NCBI GenBank assembly: GCA_031269415.1
Contig: JAISZF010000138.1
Span: 1-20,374, forward strand
DNA from: Clostridiales bacterium
Lineage (GTDB): Bacteria > Bacillota > Clostridia > Lachnospirales > WQUN01
Direction of reading: 5' to 3'
DNA: 20,374 bases
Positions 1 through 7,025 of the stretch are shown here, one piece after another; the stretch's first letter is position 1; every line of letters starts with the position of its first letter. Position numbers and translations under genes: made by a program. Below the pieces are notes generated by a model. That model was not told the DNA's origin. It ran no database searches and was given only the letters and a program-made list of their open reading frames with translations.

Positions 1-1423
1 ACGACACAACCAACGACGCCAGTAGAGAGAATGTCAGAATCAGCCCCAACTGGCCGAACATCACGCCCGCGATGCCGCTGGTGAAGAGCACGGGCACAAA
101 CACAACTACAGTAGTCAGCGTTGACGCCATGACGGAGAGACCCACTTCCTTAGCCCCGTCGGCAGCCGCCGCCTTAGGTTCCTTGCCCGCTTGCAGATGC
201 CGCGAAATACTTTCCAGCACCACGATAGAATTATCGACCAGCATACCTACGCTGATCACTAAGGCGTTCAGCGTGACCATGTTCAGCGTGATGTCAGAAA
301 AATACATAAGGCCCATGGTGGTAATGATGGAGATAGGTATGGCGGCCCCGATAATGAGCGAACCGCGTATACTTCCGAGGAAGATCAAGAGTACCAAGGC
401 GGCCAGCACTGTCGCCTGTATGACCGTCTGCCAAACATTGTTTACGGAGCTTTTGATAAAACTTGAGTTATCCATAATGGTGATAATATCCAGATCGGGA
501 AACTCCGCTCGCAGAACGTCAATCTCCGCCAAAACACGATCCGCCACTTCCACCGTGTTCGCGGACGATTGCTTCGAAATTGACAGGCTGATGCCCTGAA
601 GCCCGTTTACAAGCGAATAAGACGTCGCGGTCTTAAATCCGTCGGTAACCAAGGCAACGTCTCTAAGGTGTATCACCGAGCCGCGAGGGGTGGTAATAGG
701 CAGGTTTTCAATTTCCTCCACGGATTGGAACTCGCCGGTTGTACGCACTTGCAACTCAAATTCGCCTTGGTTCAGACGGCCTCCCGGCAGATTGATATTT
801 TCCGCCGCCAGCAAAGCCGCGATCTGCGATCCGTTCACATTGTAGCTGTTAAGCTTGTCGGGCATAAGCTCAATGCCGATCTCCCGCTCCAGACCTCCGC
901 TCGCCGTGACCGACCCGACGCCTTCCAGTTTTTCCAGCCGGTTAATGACCTCGTCGTCCAGAATGTTTTTCAGGCTCGCCAGATCCATATCCTGCCCGGT
1001 CACTCCGATGATTAGCTGATCCATCATGCTCGGATCAATTTGCAGCACACGGGGATCCGAGGCATCGGGCAGCATGGAGCTGACCAAGTCGATGCTCTCG
1101 CGAATCTTCAGCGCCGCGCTGTCCATATCCGTGCCGTCCATAAATTCCAGCACTATCATGGAGCTGCCGTTGGAGGAAGTGGATGTCATGTTTTTCAGAT
1201 TGCTGACAGTATTCAGCACATTCTCCAAAGGCACGGTAACAAGGTTTTCCACCTCTTCAGGTCCCGCGCCGTCAAACCCGGTCATCACTATGGCGATACC
1301 GAGATCCATTTGCGGCATAAGATCCTGTTTCAGATTTGTAAGCGACACAACGCCCAGAATAATTACAATCAATACGAACATTACCGTCGTGACGGGGCGT
1401 TTAATGGAAAGTTCCGATATCAT
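1..1423 (-). CDS. RND-family (HAE1-type) efflux permease, N-terminal part, runs off the left edge
   Basis: Inner-membrane proton-driven pump of the AcrB/SwrC type, expected to export drugs or amphiphilic metabolites with the adaptor encoded just upstream. I translated this frame directly; about 474 codons are present and the C-terminal half is outside the window. It starts MISELSIKRPVTT, has a first membrane helix at about residues 11-30, a long periplasmic-type porter segment with the usual DLMPQMD and PLENVLN stretches, and then helices at about 335-470. The fourth-helix proton-relay motif reads GMLVDNSIVVLES, so the first Asp of the usual Asp-Asp pair is kept and the second is Asn. The ATG overlaps the adaptor stop codon by one base (TAATG), which suggests translational coupling. 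Family assignment is firm; the exported substrate is unknown. Confidence 0.93.
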   Translation of the reverse strand, partial: MISELSIKRPVTTVMFVLIVIILGVVSLTNLKQDLMPQMDLGIAIVMTGFDGAGPEEVENLVTVPLENVLNTVSNLKNMTSTSSNGSSMIVLEFMDGTDMDSAALKIRESIDLVSSMLPDASDPRVLQIDPSMMDQLIIGVTGQDMDLASLKNILDDEVINRLEKLEGVGSVTASGGLEREIGIELMPDKLNSYNVNGSQIAALLAAENINLPGGRLNQGEFELQVRTTGEFQSVEEIENLPITTPRGSVIHLRDVALVTDGFKTATSYSLVNGLQGISLSISKQSSANTVEVADRVLAEIDVLRAEFPDLDIITIMDNSSFIKSSVNNVWQTVIQATVLAALVLLIFLGSIRGSLIIGAAIPISIITTMGLMYFSDITLNMVTLNALVISVGMLVDNSIVVLESISRHLQAGKEPKAAAADGAKEVGLSVMASTLTTVVVFVPVLFTSGIAGVMFGQLGLILTFSLLASLVVS

Positions 1424-2952
1424 TACAGATCCTCGCCCTCGTCAATTTGTATTTTAGACCCGTCCTTCAAATAGCTCTGACCCTTTGCGATCACCGGATC
1501 GCCCTCGGAGATCCCATCTGTTATTTCAATATCCACGCCATTGTCAATACCCGTTGTTACTTTAACTCTGCGCGCCGTTTCATTTTCCGCCAGATATACA
1601 TACTGACCATCCTGCTCCGACAGCACAGCGCCTCGCGGCACAACTACGGCGTTTGGCGCGCGCTCCTTGGCGAACCTCGCCTCGGCGTACATTCCGGGCT
1701 TAATGCGGTTCTCGGCGTTGTCAATAGCCACGCGCACCTCAAAAGCGCCAGTAACCTCACTGGCCGCCGGCGCCAGCGTCACGATTTCCCCCTCGAATTC
1801 CGCGTCCCCCGCCGCGCTGATCTGAACAGTAACCTTTTGTCCCGCCTCCAGATTGTTCACGATGGCTTCGGTGACATTTACCCTCGCCTCTATGACATCC
1901 GTCCGCACGATAGTAAACGGCGCGGCGTTCCCTAGCAGCATGGTGTTGGGTTCCACATTCCGCGCGCTCACAATGCCGCTGATTGGCGAGGTAACAGACG
2001 CGTCGTCCAGATTTTCCCGAACGCTTTCCAAGTTTACCGCGATACTGTTACGCTGCGCCTGAGCTTGGGCCAAAGCGTCCGCTGCCCGTCGCAGACTCTC
2101 GCCCGGGGCGACGTTGGCCGTAATGTCATAACTCTCCAAAGCCTGCGCGTACGACTTACTTGCCTGCTCTTGGGCAATCAGAGCCGTGTTGTATCCGTTT
2201 TGCGCCTGCTCCAAGGATGTCTGACCCTGACTTACGGCGGCTCTGGTCTGCTCCAGCGCCGCTTGCGCTTGTTCATACGCGAAAACGGCGTTTTTGAGAG
2301 CGGTTTCCGCCTGGTCGTACTGGACCTGAGGAATAGTTCCGCCATCATACAGAATCGCGGTGTTGTCAAAATTCTTCTGGGCGCTGTCTAACGCGACTTG
2401 CGCCTGTTTAATGGCCATTTCTCGCTGTTCTACCGACATTCCTGCTTGTTCCAGGGCATTTTGAGCCGCGTCCACCGCCAGTTTGGCTTGCTCCACATTA
2501 CGCTCCGCCTGCTTTACGCCGGTGTCCGCTTGACTTACGCCGCCCGAAGCTTGCAGGATCTGCGCTTGCACGGCGCTGCCGCTTGCCAGTTCCACGCCGG
2601 TTTCCGCCGCCTGTACAGCCGCTTCAGCGGTTTCAAGCTGGGCTTCCAAAGACTTGATGTTGCTCAGTATGTCTGAGTCGTCCATCGTGAAGAGAACATC
2701 GCCAGCGTTCACATAGTCCCCGACGTTATAGAACACTTCGTTTACCTTTCCGGAGAGTTTGCCCATTACCGCGATTTGATCCGACGGTTGGGCTTGACCG
2801 GGGTAAGTAAGATCCTTGCGGATTTCCTTGATCGCGGCCGGGGTCACCCGTACACTAATAATCTTTTCTTGAACCGTTTCCGTCTGCTCGCTGGCGCATC
2901 CCACTATGGCCGCGCAGACAAGCGCGCACGCGAGGATTGATTTTTTTTCCAT
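1423..2952 (-). CDS. Efflux periplasmic-adaptor (HlyD/MFP) lipoprotein with a very long coiled coil
   Basis: Membrane-fusion/adaptor subunit for the RND pump encoded immediately downstream. The first 19 residues form a lipoprotein signal ending in the lipobox IVGC, so Cys19 is the predicted lipid anchor. Order: signal, a biotinyl-lipoyl-like half (GKLSGKVNEVFYNVGDYV), about 210 Ala/Gln/Glu-rich residues with heptad character (roughly 80-290), the second lipoyl half (VTSPISGIVSARN), then beta-barrel and membrane-proximal domains ending in VVVPRGAVLSEQDG and an acidic tail. I chose the ATG at 2952: GAGGTG lies 6 bases upstream. An in-frame GTG at 2961 would add three residues but sits inside that ribosome site. 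Length is 509 residues, above the usual 350-420 because of the coiled coil. A sigma-A promoter lies at 2979-3007. Confidence 0.93.
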   Translation of the reverse strand: MEKKSILACALVCAAIVGCASEQTETVQEKIISVRVTPAAIKEIRKDLTYPGQAQPSDQIAVMGKLSGKVNEVFYNVGDYVNAGDVLFTMDDSDILSNIKSLEAQLETAEAAVQAAETGVELASGSAVQAQILQASGGVSQADTGVKQAERNVEQAKLAVDAAQNALEQAGMSVEQREMAIKQAQVALDSAQKNFDNTAILYDGGTIPQVQYDQAETALKNAVFAYEQAQAALEQTRAAVSQGQTSLEQAQNGYNTALIAQEQASKSYAQALESYDITANVAPGESLRRAADALAQAQAQRNSIAVNLESVRENLDDASVTSPISGIVSARNVEPNTMLLGNAAPFTIVRTDVIEARVNVTEAIVNNLEAGQKVTVQISAAGDAEFEGEIVTLAPAASEVTGAFEVRVAIDNAENRIKPGMYAEARFAKERAPNAVVVPRGAVLSEQDGQYVYLAENETARRVKVTTGIDNGVDIEITDGISEGDPVIAKGQSYLKDGSKIQIDEGEDL

Positions 2953-2978
2953 CGACGACACCTCATTTCTAAAAATTG

Positions 2979-3007
2979 ATTATAGGCCACTTATTGAATT
3001 CAGTCAA
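2979..3007 (-). promoter_or_regulatory. Sigma-A promoter of the RND efflux operon
   Basis: Reading the minus strand, TTGACT (3007-3002) is followed by a 17-base spacer and a perfect TATAAT (2984-2979). Transcription should start near 2972, giving a leader of about 20 bases that is just long enough for the ribosome site of the adaptor gene. Confidence 0.85.
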
Positions 3008-3025
3008 CTTAAGTTTTGATTAATT

Positions 3026-3043
3026 ACGGGTTATTATCCCCGT
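3026..3043. promoter_or_regulatory. Small dyad upstream of the efflux promoter, possible operator
   Basis: ACGGG and CCCGT form an inverted repeat separated by 8 bases, about 20 bases upstream of the -35 box of the efflux operon. The spacer and flank also repeat TTATTAT. The position would suit a regulator of the efflux genes, but the arms are only 5 bp and no regulator gene is next to it, so this is weak. Confidence 0.25.
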
Positions 3044-3125
3044 TATTATACAAAAACATCCGAGTATAAAAAAAACGCCGCAAGGGACGCTATATTTAGC
3101 CGATCCACACGCATTGATCTTTTAA

Positions 3126-3154
3126 TTGAAAAATTATCCGGAAAGGAATATACT
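3126..3154 (+). promoter_or_regulatory. Sigma-A promoter of the NUDIX gene
   Basis: TTGAAA (3126-3131), 17-base spacer, TATACT (3149-3154). The expected start near 3161 leaves a leader of about 60 bases, which carries a small hairpin (ATCGGC and GCCGAT around CAA, 3182-3196) before the ribosome site GGAGG at 3206-3210. Confidence 0.75.
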
Positions 3155-3221
3155 CTTATCAGTGCTGGATCATCAGATTAAATCGGCCAAGCCGATGAGA
3201 TCGATGGAGGAATGATCAGTT

Positions 3222-3686
3222 TTGGAAGCGATAAGCTGCGGAGGAGTGGTTATCCATAAGGGAAAAGTACTTTTGCTGTATAAGAATCAGAACGGCAGGT
3301 ATATGGGCTGGGTAATGCCAAAGGGTACGTTGGAATCGGGCGAGACATATAAACAGACCGCTCTGCGCGAAGTGCGCGAGGAAACGGGCGTTATCGCCAG
3401 GATCATCCAATATATCGGGAAAACGCAGTATAATTTCCGGGGAAGCGACGAGATCGTCAATAAAACCGTTTATTGGTATCTAATGACCTCTGACTCGTTT
3501 TACTGCAAGCCTCAAGCCGAAGAATATTTCGCCGACGCCGGGTTTTATAAACAGCACGAGGCGTACCATCTGCTCAAATTTCATGATGAAAAGCAAATTA
3601 TGCGAAAGGCGTACTCGGAGTATAACGATTTGAAGCGGACGAAAGACTGGCACTTAAGCACGGACGTCTTTTTCAAAAGCGTTTAA
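3222..3686 (+). CDS. NUDIX hydrolase
   Basis: Predicted cytoplasmic Mg-dependent pyrophosphohydrolase acting on a nucleoside-diphosphate-linked compound; the substrate cannot be read from sequence. The Nudix box is complete at residues 35-57: GTLESGE, seven residues, then REVREETGV, with all catalytic Glu residues present. The protein is 154 residues, normal for a single-domain NUDIX enzyme, with a helical C-terminal extension after the fold. The start is TTG at 3222, preceded by GGAGG with an 11-base gap, somewhat long; a TGA at 3213 closes the frame upstream, so no earlier start exists. The overlapping minus-strand frame is its shadow. It is divergent from the efflux operon, has its own promoter, and probably shares a transcript with the small gene at 3734. 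Confidence 0.93.
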   Translation: MEAISCGGVVIHKGKVLLLYKNQNGRYMGWVMPKGTLESGETYKQTALREVREETGVIARIIQYIGKTQYNFRGSDEIVNKTVYWYLMTSDSFYCKPQAEEYFADAGFYKQHEAYHLLKFHDEKQIMRKAYSEYNDLKRTKDWHLSTDVFFKSV

Positions 3687-3733
3687 TGGTGTATCAACGT
3701 TCATCCGGGTAAATCAGCGAAAGGAAGTTAAAT

Positions 3734-3952
3734 ATGAAACGGATTTTACACAGGAAACAGAAAGGAACCGCCGGCATAATCCTTGTGTCGCTGCTTTTAG
3801 CGCTGCTGGCGGCGGCCGCCGCGTACTGCGTCCACAGATTTCTGCTGGATGAGCACGACGAGTTAGACGACGATGAATATGACGATGACGACGATGAATT
3901 TATCGACGAAAACGGTGTGTGCTACACCGACGAAAAGAATTTCGTAAATTAA
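3734..3952 (+). CDS. Small single-pass membrane protein with acidic tail, unknown function
   Basis: I do not recognise this 72-residue protein. Visible parts are a basic N-terminus (MKRILHRKQKG), one hydrophobic helix at about residues 14-38 rich in Leu and Ala, and an extremely acidic segment at about 39-59 with runs of Asp, ending GVCYTDEKNFVN. The basic N-terminus followed by a helix suggests N-in topology with the acidic tail outside, or an uncleaved signal anchor. AGGAAG lies 6 bases before the ATG, a good ribosome site. It follows the NUDIX gene by 47 bases on the same strand and ends 11 bases before a strong terminator, so it looks like the last gene of a two-gene unit. The ribosome site and defined end favour a real gene. 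Confidence 0.7.
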   Translation: MKRILHRKQKGTAGIILVSLLLALLAAAAAYCVHRFLLDEHDELDDDEYDDDDDEFIDENGVCYTDEKNFVN

Positions 3953-3963
3953 TTAAAAACAGA

Positions 3964-3997
3964 GCCGGCGGCCAGACATAATTGTCTGGCCGCCGGC
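3964..3997. terminator. Bidirectional intrinsic terminator between convergent genes
   Basis: Perfect 15-bp inverted repeat (GCCGGCGGCCAGACA and its complement) with a 4-base TAAT loop. On the minus strand it is followed by TCTGTTTTTAATTAA, a proper U-tract for the GNAT-ended operon. On the plus strand the tract is weaker (CTGTTCTTT) and would serve the small membrane gene. Confidence 0.92.
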
Positions 3998-4004
3998 CTG
4001 TTCT

Positions 4005-4508
4005 TTATGCTCTCCACACCATTTTGTAATCATCCATAACATAGCCGCCGCCGATATCAGTTACAAGGCTTTCGGCGATTTCAAAACCCATTTTCTTGTA
4101 CGCCTCGATAGACCCGATGTTATTCCTGTTGACCGTAAGCCATACGCGGGTATAGCCGGTATCCGCAAGCACGCGGCGTATAAACTCGCGCGCGACGCCT
4201 TTTCGCCTGAAATCAGCGTCAACATAGATCTTGCTCAGGAAAACGGAGTTCTCATCATCGTCGGTCAGAACGGAGCAGTACCCGGCGGGCAGCCCGTCCC
4301 AATAAGCGATATAATAGGCGTAACCGTCTGAATCTATCTGACGGGTTATCGCTTCTATGTCTTGAAAATGATCGAGCATATACTCGACTTGCCCCTCGCC
4401 TATTATGGGCGTGTAATGCTCCGTCCATATACGCCGCGCCAAATCGGCGATAGTTTCTATTGATTCGGCGTTATCGCCGGAAACCCTTTCAATTCTCAGC
4501 GGATTCAT
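4005..4508 (-). CDS. GNAT-family N-acetyltransferase
   Basis: Acetyl-CoA-dependent N-acetyltransferase; acceptor unknown. The 167-residue protein has the GNAT core: a beta-strand and acetyl-CoA pyrophosphate loop VFLSKIYVDADF-RRKGVA (residues 89-106) and the C-terminal motif NRNN-IGSIEAYKKMGFE (127-143). The preceding region contains a small-molecule GNAT-like WDGLPAGYCSVL strand pair. It is the last gene of the baiN-to-ispH operon: its ATG lies 20 bases inside the end of ispH-S1 and has no clear Shine-Dalgarno sequence, so it is probably translated by coupling to that gene. The shared terminator follows 8 bases after its stop codon. Nothing in the motifs separates a metabolite acetyltransferase from a protein N-terminal one. 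Confidence 0.9.
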   Translation of the reverse strand: MNPLRIERVSGDNAESIETIADLARRIWTEHYTPIIGEGQVEYMLDHFQDIEAITRQIDSDGYAYYIAYWDGLPAGYCSVLTDDDENSVFLSKIYVDADFRRKGVAREFIRRVLADTGYTRVWLTVNRNNIGSIEAYKKMGFEIAESLVTDIGGGYVMDDYKMVWRA

Positions 4509-6441
4509 TCAAATCGTCATCAACGGGAGATTCCTCGGCTGAGTCCACGCCGTCGGCTTCCCTCTTGGAAAGGCTTATCTTTTTATTTTCGTCGTCTATT
4601 TCAGTAACCTTAACCTTGATGATCTCGCCGACCCTCAGCTCGTCCTCAACTTTAACCACGTGCTTGGCGGCGATCTGAGAGATATGAACCAACCCGTCAA
4701 TACCGGGTTCCAGTTCCACGAACGCGCCGAATGTAACAATGCGTACGACCTTACCCTCGACTATGCCGCCAACAGGATATTTGACGCTTACGTTGTTCCA
4801 TGGGTTGGAATCTATATCCTTCAATGAGAGAGAGATCTTTCCCTTATCTTTATTGAGGTCTATAACCGTAACAGTAACCGTATCGCCTTCGCTCAGCACA
4901 TCCGATACCTTGCGCACACGTCCCCAAGACAGCTCGGATATATGGATTAGTCCGTCCACACCGCCTAAATCCACAAAAGCTCCGAACGCCGCTATACGGC
5001 TTACAGTACCGGTAAGTTTCTGACCGATTTGTACTTCGGCGAAGAATTCGTCACGGCGCTTATTCTGCTCGATTGCCGCCAACTCCTTGCGGCCAGCCAC
5101 GATACGCCGTTTTGTTTTATCCAATTCCAGTATGTTAAAATTAAATTCTTTCCCCTTGAAAACAGACAGGTCTTCAATGTAGCGGTTAGAGATCTGCGAA
5201 GAAGGCACAAACACGCGCATACCTCGGATTACCGCAATCAATCCGCCTTTAACCTGATCGACTATTCTGCCGGGCAAAACAGCTTTATTTTCAAAGGCCT
5301 CTTCCAATTCGGAGAAATTTTTCTGAGCGTCCAATTTCTTCTTGGACAGGGAAACATTTCCGTCACTGTCGTTTACACGAATTACAAATACGTCAATCTC
5401 ATCGCCCGGTTTCAGCAGCGTGCTGATGTCTACCAATGGGTCGTCGGTGATCTCGCCTCTGGGTATTATGCCCTCGTACTTATAATTCAAATTAACAGAT
5501 ACTTCCGACGGCAAAACCTGTATCACTTTGCCCTTTACAATGTCACCCGTATGTAAAGTGACTATGGACTCGTCCAACATTTCCTCAAATGACTGGTTAC
5601 CGCTGGTGATTTCCAGTTCGCTCATAAATTTGACTGCCTCCTCTGTTATCGCCGGCGGTGTGGAAGCGCCAGCCGTTATTCCCATTTTATCATCAGAACA
5701 CAAAATATTCAACAATAAATTATGGATACTTTCCAGACGGTATGACCGTTTACAATGCTGTTTGCATATACGGTATAAATTTTCGGTATTCGCGCTTTCA
5801 GGATCACCTAAAATGAGCATTACGTCTACGGTTTCAGCCAGCCTAGCCGCTTCGGCCTGGCTCTCCCTTAACGCTCCGCACAACGTGTTTTCTATTATTA
5901 TGTCCAAATCCAGCGCGCTCACATAAGTTTTCATCGCTGAAAAATCCCTGCGGCTATAAGTCGTCTGCGCCGCCAGCGTGTACTTGACGCCCGCGTCTGA
6001 AACGACCTCCCTCAGTTCCTCTAAATTTTTCACAACTACACAGTCATCGGAATGACCCTGAATTCCCAAGACTTCGGGGTGCCGCCGCTCTCCGGATATT
6101 ATCAGCCGCCGACCCGCGACGCGGCATTTTTCGGCTAACCGATGTATGCGTTTCACATTCGGGCATGTACAGTCTATATACGGGATACCACGCTTTTCCA
6201 ATTCCGCGTAAACCGACTTTGGCACGCCATGTGAACGAATCACCACCGTTTCATCAGTAACACTGTCAAGATTCTCTACAACGCGGACGCCTTTAGTCTC
6301 CAGATCATCTGTTACGAACTTATTATGGATTAACGGCCCGTATGTACAAAGCTTACGCGTCCCGCACGCCTCATACACCGTATTAATCGCGCCCGCCACG
6401 CCAAAACAAACCCCCGCGGTTTTAGCTACGGTTACGTCCAT
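4489..6441 (-). CDS. ispH: 4-hydroxy-3-methylbut-2-enyl diphosphate reductase fused to S1 RNA-binding domains
   Basis: Residues 1-280 are IspH (LytB), the [4Fe-4S] enzyme that makes IPP and DMAPP in the last step of the MEP pathway. Cluster cysteines are Cys12 (AGVCFGV), Cys93 (CTCP) and Cys188 (NTLC). Substrate residues seen are His39 (GPLIHN), His71 (RSHGV), His121 and Glu123 (HPEVLG), Thr161 (QTT), and Ser216/Asn218 in ESANT, where the usual SSN reads SAN. Residues about 297-630 hold four S1 OB-fold repeats, the last two most typical (AAFGAFVDLGGVDGLIHIS and TFGAFVELEPGIDGLVHIS), followed by an acidic tail. This IspH-S1 fusion is known in Clostridia. The ATG overlaps the plsC stop (TAATG). 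The S1 part presumably binds RNA or ribosomes; why the two are joined is not known. Confidence 0.96.
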   Translation of the reverse strand: MDVTVAKTAGVCFGVAGAINTVYEACGTRKLCTYGPLIHNKFVTDDLETKGVRVVENLDSVTDETVVIRSHGVPKSVYAELEKRGIPYIDCTCPNVKRIHRLAEKCRVAGRRLIISGERRHPEVLGIQGHSDDCVVVKNLEELREVVSDAGVKYTLAAQTTYSRRDFSAMKTYVSALDLDIIIENTLCGALRESQAEAARLAETVDVMLILGDPESANTENLYRICKQHCKRSYRLESIHNLLLNILCSDDKMGITAGASTPPAITEEAVKFMSELEITSGNQSFEEMLDESIVTLHTGDIVKGKVIQVLPSEVSVNLNYKYEGIIPRGEITDDPLVDISTLLKPGDEIDVFVIRVNDSDGNVSLSKKKLDAQKNFSELEEAFENKAVLPGRIVDQVKGGLIAVIRGMRVFVPSSQISNRYIEDLSVFKGKEFNFNILELDKTKRRIVAGRKELAAIEQNKRRDEFFAEVQIGQKLTGTVSRIAAFGAFVDLGGVDGLIHISELSWGRVRKVSDVLSEGDTVTVTVIDLNKDKGKISLSLKDIDSNPWNNVSVKYPVGGIVEGKVVRIVTFGAFVELEPGIDGLVHISQIAAKHVVKVEDELRVGEIIKVKVTEIDDENKKISLSKREADGVDSAEESPVDDDLNESAEN

Positions 6442-7025
6442 TACTTCTCACCTGTAAGCCGGATGATCTGGCGCATGGTCTCTTCGGTAACCTCGTTCAG
6501 CAGTTCGGTTTTCAGTTTAGCGCCTGAATATTTATCCAAACTGATTGGCCTCCCGATATGAACGCGCACTGTGGAAAAGGTCTTATACGTCGCGGTTATG
6601 CCAATCGGTATGATGGGCACACGGGCCTTAATACCGAAAAACGCCGCGCCCGACTTATTGTTGGATATATCTATAGTCTTCTGCCGCGTACCCTGTGAGA
6701 ACAGCAGCAGCGCCTCACCGTTCTGAAGGAGGTTGATAGCGGTTTTATAAGCGGTGATATCGGCGGTTTCCCTATCTACCGGAAACGCGCCCAAGACGCT
6801 TATGAGGGCGGCCAGCGCTTTATTCCGAAACAATTCCCTTTTTGCGATAAACCTCAGCTTACGGTTTACCGCTAACGCTATAAGGATAGGGTCTATGGCG
6901 CTCGCGTGATTCGCGCAGAGAATGATTCCTCCGGTTTTTGGGATATGCTCCCGGCCGATAACTTTAATCCGGAATTTGAGGCGGAACGCTATACCGCCCA
7001 ATATTTTAGCTATCGCGTATACCAT
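6441..7025 (-). CDS. plsC: 1-acyl-sn-glycerol-3-phosphate acyltransferase (PlsC-like)
   Basis: Membrane-associated acyltransferase that converts lysophosphatidate to phosphatidate, the second acylation in phospholipid synthesis. The HX4D catalytic motif is NHASAIDP (about residues 36-43). The glycerophosphate-binding motif reads FSQGTR, with Gln in place of the common Glu of EGTR. The VPIIPIGI block near 140-150 is also present. An N-terminal hydrophobic stretch fits membrane association. I start at the ATG at 7025, which has AGGAGGG just upstream, giving 194 residues; the ATG at 7046 has no such site. It overlaps the end of the aroH-cmk gene by 20 bases and the ispH start by one base, so the operon is translationally coupled. 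Confidence 0.92.
   Translation of the reverse strand: MVYAIAKILGGIAFRLKFRIKVIGREHIPKTGGIILCANHASAIDPILIALAVNRKLRFIAKRELFRNKALAALISVLGAFPVDRETADITAYKTAINLLQNGEALLLFSQGTRQKTIDISNNKSGAAFFGIKARVPIIPIGITATYKTFSTVRVHIGRPISLDKYSGAKLKTELLNEVTEETMRQIIRLTGEK

Noticed and set aside
72..1474. Several plus-strand frames at the left end
   Set aside because: They are shadows of the RND permease, which reads continuously on the minus strand with clear family motifs.
4489..6441. IspH-S1 fusion as a new discovery
   Set aside because: This fusion is already known in Clostridia and is described as a feature only.
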